A stretch of 64,000 nt of DNA from JAFDXJ01 sp039811225 (GTDB lineage: Bacteria > Bacteroidota > Bacteroidia > Chitinophagales > Chitinophagaceae): assembly GCA_039811225.1 (NCBI GenBank), contig JBDHYG010000013.1, forward strand, positions 1-64,000. Direction: 5' to 3'. This document shows positions 59,688 through 64,000 of this stretch, one piece after another (the first letter of the stretch is position 1; each line of letters begins with the position of its first letter). The translations under genes were made by a program, and so were the position numbers. Below the pieces are notes generated by a model. The model saw only the letters and a list, made by a program, of their open reading frames with translations, searched no databases and was not told the DNA's origin.

Positions 59688-61061
59688 ATGAAAAAGGGGA
59701 TTGTTAAAATTTTTGTAGTGGAGGATGATGATTTGTACCGGGCCCTGCTGGTGCATCATCTTTCGCTCAATCCGGATTATGCGGTACAGGCTTATGCCGA
59801 TGCCACTTCCTTTTTCAAGGACTTATCACAAAAGCCCGATATCATTACCCTCGATTATACGCTGCCCGATGCCAGCGGGGAAATGGTTTTTGACAAAGTC
59901 AATGAACTTTGCCCTTCAGCGAAAGTTATTTTTATTTCGGCGAAAGAAGATATCAAAACAGCGGTTAATCTTTTCAAAAAAGGTGTTTATGATTATATCA
60001 TCAAGGACGATGATATGCCGCAACGGTTATGGAAATCGGTAGAAAACCTCTATGAAAATATCCTGTTAAAAAAAGAAGTGACCGCGCTGAAAAATGAAGT
60101 AGAAAAGAAATATAACCTGCATCAGAATATCATTGGCCAGAGTGATGGTGTGCAAAAAGTATTTGAGCTGATGCAAAAAGCCGCGCAAACAAATATTACC
60201 GTTTCGATAACCGGTGAAACAGGTACGGGTAAAGACCTCGTGGCAAAATCATTGCATAAAATATCTCCGCAAAAAGACAATCCATTTGTAGCCATCAATG
60301 TCGCTGCCATTCCACACGATTTATTAGAGAGTGAATTATTTGGCCATGAAAAAGGCGCTTTTACCGGCGCTTCATCCCGGCGTACCGGAAAATTTGAAGA
60401 GGCCAAAAACGGTACGCTCTTCCTGGATGAAATTGGTGATATGGATTTAACTATGCAGGCCAAATTATTACGGGCGGTCCAGGAAAAAGAAATTACCCGT
60501 GTCGGTGGCAATGAAATTATTAAAATAAATGTGCGCATTATTGTTGCCACGCATCGCAACCTGCTGCAGGAAGTAAAAAAAGGAAAGTTCCGCGAAGACC
60601 TGTATTATCGTTTATTGGGATTGAATATTTACCTGCCTCCCCTGCGGGAACGCAGCAGCGATATCATTTTATTAGCTAATTATTTTATAGAAAATTTTAG
60701 CCGGGAAAATAACCTGCCCAAAAAACATCTTGGAGTAGAAGCCAAAAAGAAATTGCTGCAATACCCCTTCCCCGGGAATATCCGTGAATTAAAATCCATG
60801 GTTGAACTTTCCTGTGTCCTGGCCGATTCAGAAGAAATTGGCGCCGAAATGATACAGGTGCAGGATGCCGCCAATACCATTGCACCGTGGGATACAGCTC
60901 ATACTACTTTAAAAGAATACAATCTTAAACTGGTACAACATTATTTACAGGTATATGATAATAATATTCCCGAAGTAGCCCGGAAACTGGGTATCGGCAA
61001 ATCCACTATTTACCGGATGATCCGGGATCATGACCTCACCCTCACAAAAAAAATATCCTGA
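59688..61061 (+). CDS. Sigma-54-dependent response regulator
   Basis: 457 residues from ATG 59688 (an upstream TTG at 59649 is not needed). Receiver domain (FVVEDDDLYRALLV; ITLDYTLPDASG, phospho-Asp), AAA+ domain with Walker A GETGTGKD, GAFTGA loop (FGHEKGAFTGASSRRTG) and Walker B GTLFLDEIGD, and a C-terminal HTH (NIPEVARKLGIGKSTIYRM). Unlike the regulator at 8181, the sigma-54 loop is standard. An HPt protein is encoded 3 nt after its stop, with no kinase here, so it belongs to a phosphorelay whose kinase is elsewhere. Confidence 0.92.
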   Translation: MKKGIVKIFVVEDDDLYRALLVHHLSLNPDYAVQAYADATSFFKDLSQKPDIITLDYTLPDASGEMVFDKVNELCPSAKVIFISAKEDIKTAVNLFKKGVYDYIIKDDDMPQRLWKSVENLYENILLKKEVTALKNEVEKKYNLHQNIIGQSDGVQKVFELMQKAAQTNITVSITGETGTGKDLVAKSLHKISPQKDNPFVAINVAAIPHDLLESELFGHEKGAFTGASSRRTGKFEEAKNGTLFLDEIGDMDLTMQAKLLRAVQEKEITRVGGNEIIKINVRIIVATHRNLLQEVKKGKFREDLYYRLLGLNIYLPPLRERSSDIILLANYFIENFSRENNLPKKHLGVEAKKKLLQYPFPGNIRELKSMVELSCVLADSEEIGAEMIQVQDAANTIAPWDTAHTTLKEYNLKLVQHYLQVYDNNIPEVARKLGIGKSTIYRMIRDHDLTLTKKIS

Positions 61062-61064
61062 AAA

Positions 61065-61418
61065 ATGTCGGAAACTCCTTTGTACAATCTCTCGGTATTG
61101 CAACAACAAACCGGTAATGATGCATCCTTTATGGCAGAAATGATTTCCCTGTTCGTCTCACAAATGCAGGAAGGTTTAAAAACATTGACTGATGCACAGG
61201 CGCAGCAAGACTATTCTCAAATGTATTTTATTTTACACCGGATGAAAGCTGGTATCCACCTGTTTAAAATCAATTCATTGATGGAAATAATAAAAGAAGC
61301 AGAAGCGCTGACAAAAAAGGCTGAACCATCAGAACGGTTAACACAAATTATTGAAGTGATTCATATGGAAATGCAAATAGTTATCGGGCAATTAACTAAA
61401 AAATATTTGCAGGAATAA
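61065..61418 (+). CDS. HPt-domain phosphotransfer protein
   Basis: 117 residues, all helical. The HPt signature with its phospho-His is YFILHRMKAGIHLFKI. The N-terminus DASFMAEMISLFVSQMQEG matches the first helix of the domain. It starts 3 nt after the sigma-54 regulator stop, so it is likely to pass phosphate to or from that receiver. A membrane or hybrid kinase is not seen in the window. Confidence 0.85.
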   Translation: MSETPLYNLSVLQQQTGNDASFMAEMISLFVSQMQEGLKTLTDAQAQQDYSQMYFILHRMKAGIHLFKINSLMEIIKEAEALTKKAEPSERLTQIIEVIHMEMQIVIGQLTKKYLQE

Positions 61419-61482
61419 TTTTCCATGTAAAGCTTTTTCTACACTGCTGCATATTTTATAGCATCTTTGCGAAAAATTCAGA

Positions 61483-62274
61483 ATGCCCATCTTCGGTTAT
61501 ATTGCTTCGGTATTAATTGGTTTTTCCCTTGGCCTCATTGGCGGGGGTGGCTCTATACTTACGGTTCCGGTACTGGTCTATTTATTTCACCTGGATCCTG
61601 TTTTATCTACCGCCTATTCTTTATTTATCGTGGGTAGTACCAGCCTGGCAGGGGGTATCCGGTTTTATCCAAAAAAATTAATCGATTTTAAAGCCGTTTG
61701 GATGTTTGGTATCCCTTCCATCATCACCGTTATGCTGACAAGAAAATTTTTCTTACCCCTGCTACCCGATACGATTGTAACGATTGGTGATTTTGTGTTA
61801 AGTAAAGGCATGCTTCTTATGTTAGTCTTTGCTTTACTGATGTTTTTTTCTGCCATGCGTATGATCCGGCAAAGTAAATTAAATGAAGAGCCAAAAGAAA
61901 AAAGAAAACATCATGTTTTTTACCTGGTTCTACAAGGTTTATTTGTAGGTTTTGTAACCGGCTTGTTGGGGGCAGGCGGTGGTTTCCTCATCATTCCTGC
62001 CCTGGTATTGCTCATGCATATACCCATGAAAAAAGCAGTAGGGACCTCACTTGCCATCATTGCTATAAATTCTTTATCCGGGTTCCTGTTCAGCTTAGGT
62101 ACATTTCCCATTGACTGGCCGGAATTGCTGAGTATTACAGGTATTGCCATTATTGGTGTACTAATTGGTATATCCCTATCTGCAAAAGTTTCAGGTGCAT
62201 CCCTGAAAAAAGGTTTTGGCTGGTTTGTGCTTTGCATGGCTTTTTATATCATCATCCGAGAATTATTTCTATAA
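61483..62274 (+). CDS. TauE/SafE-family anion exporter
   Basis: 263 residues with about eight membrane helices arranged as two repeats. GLIGGGGSILTVPVLVY in the first half and GLLGAGGGFLIIPALVL in the second are the diagnostic glycine motifs. The family (TauE/SafE, formerly DUF81) exports sulfite, sulfonates or related anions. It is 64 nt after the HPt gene. No sulfur gene lies close, so the substrate is open. Confidence 0.9.
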   Translation: MPIFGYIASVLIGFSLGLIGGGGSILTVPVLVYLFHLDPVLSTAYSLFIVGSTSLAGGIRFYPKKLIDFKAVWMFGIPSIITVMLTRKFFLPLLPDTIVTIGDFVLSKGMLLMLVFALLMFFSAMRMIRQSKLNEEPKEKRKHHVFYLVLQGLFVGFVTGLLGAGGGFLIIPALVLLMHIPMKKAVGTSLAIIAINSLSGFLFSLGTFPIDWPELLSITGIAIIGVLIGISLSAKVSGASLKKGFGWFVLCMAFYIIIRELFL

Positions 62275-62302
62275 AAAAATTCCCCCCTGCATAGAGGGGG
62301 GA
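62273..62302 (-). terminator. Intrinsic terminator of ftsZ
   Basis: TCCCCCCT (62281-62288) and AGGGGGGA (62295-62302) pair perfectly around GCATAG. On the minus strand a run of seven T's (62279-62273) follows. It lies 26 nt after the ftsZ stop and directly after the TauE stop on the other strand. Confidence 0.85.
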
Positions 62303-62327
62303 CACACCACAAAACCATGTGTTCCGA

Positions 62328-64000
62328 TCAGTCTGGTTTTTTCCCATCGAGGAACGTATTTATGCTGGAGATCTGCACTTCATCTTTGTCATCTTTTTTT
62401 ACAGTGTATTTACTGTAAAACTGCTCAACAGAAGTAAGCGTATTCCCGAACAATTCCATATTGCGACGAACATAAGCAGGCACCGTTTCAAAATCATTGC
62501 TGGCATCTTTTGCATTCATATTAAATGACAAGTTGCGCAGCTTATGGATCCGCTCGGCTGCCCGGCGTTTTTGTTCTTCTTCTTCATCCATGGTTACCGG
62601 TAAAGCAGCTTCTTTTGCTTCCACTGCGGGTTTCGCGATTTCCGTAATTTCCTCCTTTATAACCAATTCAAAAGTCAAGGCTTCCTCGTTTTCTGCTACC
62701 GGTTTTTCTTCTTTGGACTGTATCGCTTCTTTTGGCATTTCATTTTCTGATAAGGCGGCATCCTTTTTCTCTGGCGGGGTATTGGTATAAATATTTTCCG
62801 GTTTACTGAAAATATTAAATGGAATAACTACCGGCTGTTTCTCCTTGATCTCTGGCTGATTTAATTCAACAGCAGGTTCCTTTGTCTTTACCTCTTCCCC
62901 CTTTGGTTGGGTACTCAATGTAGGTTGATCATCTGTTAACAGCTCGAATAAAACCGGTTGTTCCGATAAAGGCTTAGCGGTGGGCTTCGCTTCTGCCTGG
63001 CGGGTTGTATCCTCTGACAGCGTGGGTGCATATTCATCTTTTACCACTTCCGGTTCTTTATCTACTTCCGGTGCTTTTTCCGGTTTGAGATCAAATATTT
63101 TTTTCTCCTCATTTTCCACGCCCAGTGTCATCACAATTTTTTCCACTGGTGCTTCTTTCTCCTGTATCGGTTCCTGCCGGCTGAAAGGATCTTTATGTTC
63201 AAAACCAGTGGCAATCAGGGTAATACCCACTTTATCTTCAAGTGCATTATCATATCCCATACCCACAATAACATCCGTATTTTCTCCCGCCTGCAAACGC
63301 AAATGATTATTGATGATCTCCACTTCATCCATAGTACATTCATGTTCCCCTTCGGCACTATTGATATTAATGAGTATCCATTTAGCACCACGAATATCAC
63401 TGTCATTCAGTAAAGGTGAATTCAATGCTTCTTCAATAGCCCGTTGTGCTCGGTCTTCTCCTTCAATAGCAGCACTTCCCAGGATAGCGACACCACCATT
63501 TTTCATGACGGTGCATACATCTGCAAAGTCCACAATTATATGGCCGCGGCTATTGATGATATCGGTGATACATTTAGCAGCTGTAGCCAGTACATTATCG
63601 GCTTTGCCGAAGGCCTCTTTCATTTTCAGGTTGCCATATTGCATCCGCAATTTATCATTGCTGATGACCAACAGTGTATCTACATAGGGTTCCAGTTCTT
63701 TAATCCCTGCTTCTGCCTGGATCATGCGACGCGGGCCTTCAAAACCAAACGGGGTGGTAACTATGGCCACGGTGAGGATACCCAGCTCCCGGCAAATTTT
63801 GGCAATGATGGGAGCACCACCTGTACCGGTACCTCCACCCATACCGGCACAGATAAAGGCCATTTTAGTATTTACTTCAAGAATGCTTTTTATTTCTTCC
63901 AGTGATTCTTCAGTGGCATGTTTGCCAACTTCAGGATTGGCACCGGCTCCCAGCCCTTGTGTAAGATGTGGCCCCAGTTGGATTTTATTGGGAACACGGC
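62328..64000 (-). CDS. ftsZ: Cell division protein FtsZ (3' part; N-terminus off the window)
   Basis: The reading frame stays open to the window edge and covers all but the first part of FtsZ, the tubulin-like GTPase that forms the division ring. Visible: RVPNKIQLGPHLTQGLGAG at the edge, then MAFICAGMGGGTGTGGAP (the tubulin GTP-binding G-loop), TTPFGFEGPRR, ISNDKLRMQYG and VDFADVCTVMKNGG. After the GTPase part there is a linker of about 200 residues rich in Glu, Lys and Pro, then the C-terminal segment VPAYVRRNMEL, which binds partners such as FtsA, followed by about 40 more residues. Only 557 codons are in the window; the start lies beyond 64000. Confidence 0.96.
   Translation of the reverse strand, partial: RVPNKIQLGPHLTQGLGAGANPEVGKHATEESLEEIKSILEVNTKMAFICAGMGGGTGTGGAPIIAKICRELGILTVAIVTTPFGFEGPRRMIQAEAGIKELEPYVDTLLVISNDKLRMQYGNLKMKEAFGKADNVLATAAKCITDIINSRGHIIVDFADVCTVMKNGGVAILGSAAIEGEDRAQRAIEEALNSPLLNDSDIRGAKWILININSAEGEHECTMDEVEIINNHLRLQAGENTDVIVGMGYDNALEDKVGITLIATGFEHKDPFSRQEPIQEKEAPVEKIVMTLGVENEEKKIFDLKPEKAPEVDKEPEVVKDEYAPTLSEDTTRQAEAKPTAKPLSEQPVLFELLTDDQPTLSTQPKGEEVKTKEPAVELNQPEIKEKQPVVIPFNIFSKPENIYTNTPPEKKDAALSENEMPKEAIQSKEEKPVAENEEALTFELVIKEEITEIAKPAVEAKEAALPVTMDEEEEQKRRAAERIHKLRNLSFNMNAKDASNDFETVPAYVRRNMELFGNTLTSVEQFYSKYTVKKDDKDEVQISSINTFLDGKKPD

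Overview
The window is a piece of a Bacteroidetes chromosome, most likely from the family Chitinophagaceae. The evidence is gliding-motility gene gldH, a type IX secretion tail on a secreted deiminase, TAnnTTTG-type promoters, many lipoproteins, and ECF sigma factors paired with membrane proteins. Genes are dense, non-coding gaps are short, and no tRNA or rRNA gene was seen. The assignment is inference from gene content, not from a search.

Bases 1-2300 are the unusual part: the remains of a type II-C CRISPR-Cas locus. From left to right there is a truncated Mu F-like phage head gene, three perfect 46-bp CRISPR repeats, a REP-associated (Y1, HUH) transposase gene, a collapsed cas9 pseudogene, and a tracrRNA that still looks intact. 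The cas9 remnant keeps only the first RuvC motif joined to the C-terminal PAM-interacting region. No cas1 or cas2 is present; the transposase sits where they normally lie. Two of the repeats enclose one normal 31-nt spacer. The other two enclose a 267-nt insert carrying its own Bacteroidetes promoter and a 63-residue, two-helix membrane ORF.

2.3-8.2 kb: a secreted agmatine/peptidylarginine-deiminase-like enzyme, then a lower kynurenine (3-hydroxyanthranilate to 2-aminomuconate) catabolic cluster: ACMS decarboxylase and 3-hydroxyanthranilate dioxygenase on the minus strand, and SDR, aldehyde dehydrogenase and RidA-type deaminase on the plus strand. 8.2-18.2 kb: an NtrC-type regulator with its kinase, a nucleoside permease, adenine deaminase, a small lipoprotein, anmK, guaB and dprA (purine salvage, wall recycling, competence). 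18.3-23.7 kb: HAD phosphatase, SIMPL protein, an ECF sigma factor with an anti-sigma-like/trypsin fusion, a small lipoprotein and a DEAD-box helicase.

23.7-28.4 kb is a shikimate/chorismate run (DAHP synthase-chorismate mutase fusion, aroB, aroA, aroC). 28.5-38.7 kb holds a GH29 fucosidase, a DUF1345 protein, ligA, yicC, gldH, an OmpR two-component pair, a BatD-like protein and an atypical ureohydrolase. 38.7-52.8 kb is partly an amino-sugar region: ABC exporter, DUF4836 lipoprotein, GH3 hexosaminidase and nagA, followed by a dipeptidase-like protein and an esterase, then a sialic-acid operon (lyase, mutarotase, MFS transporter, N-acylglucosamine 2-epimerase). 52.8-64 kb has a His-rich membrane protein, a tight cupredoxin/OB-fold/YceI/DUF5777 envelope operon, a second ECF sigma factor with a membrane partner, a LolD-like ATPase, gatC, a second sigma-54 regulator with an HPt protein, a TauE/SafE transporter and the 3' part of ftsZ.
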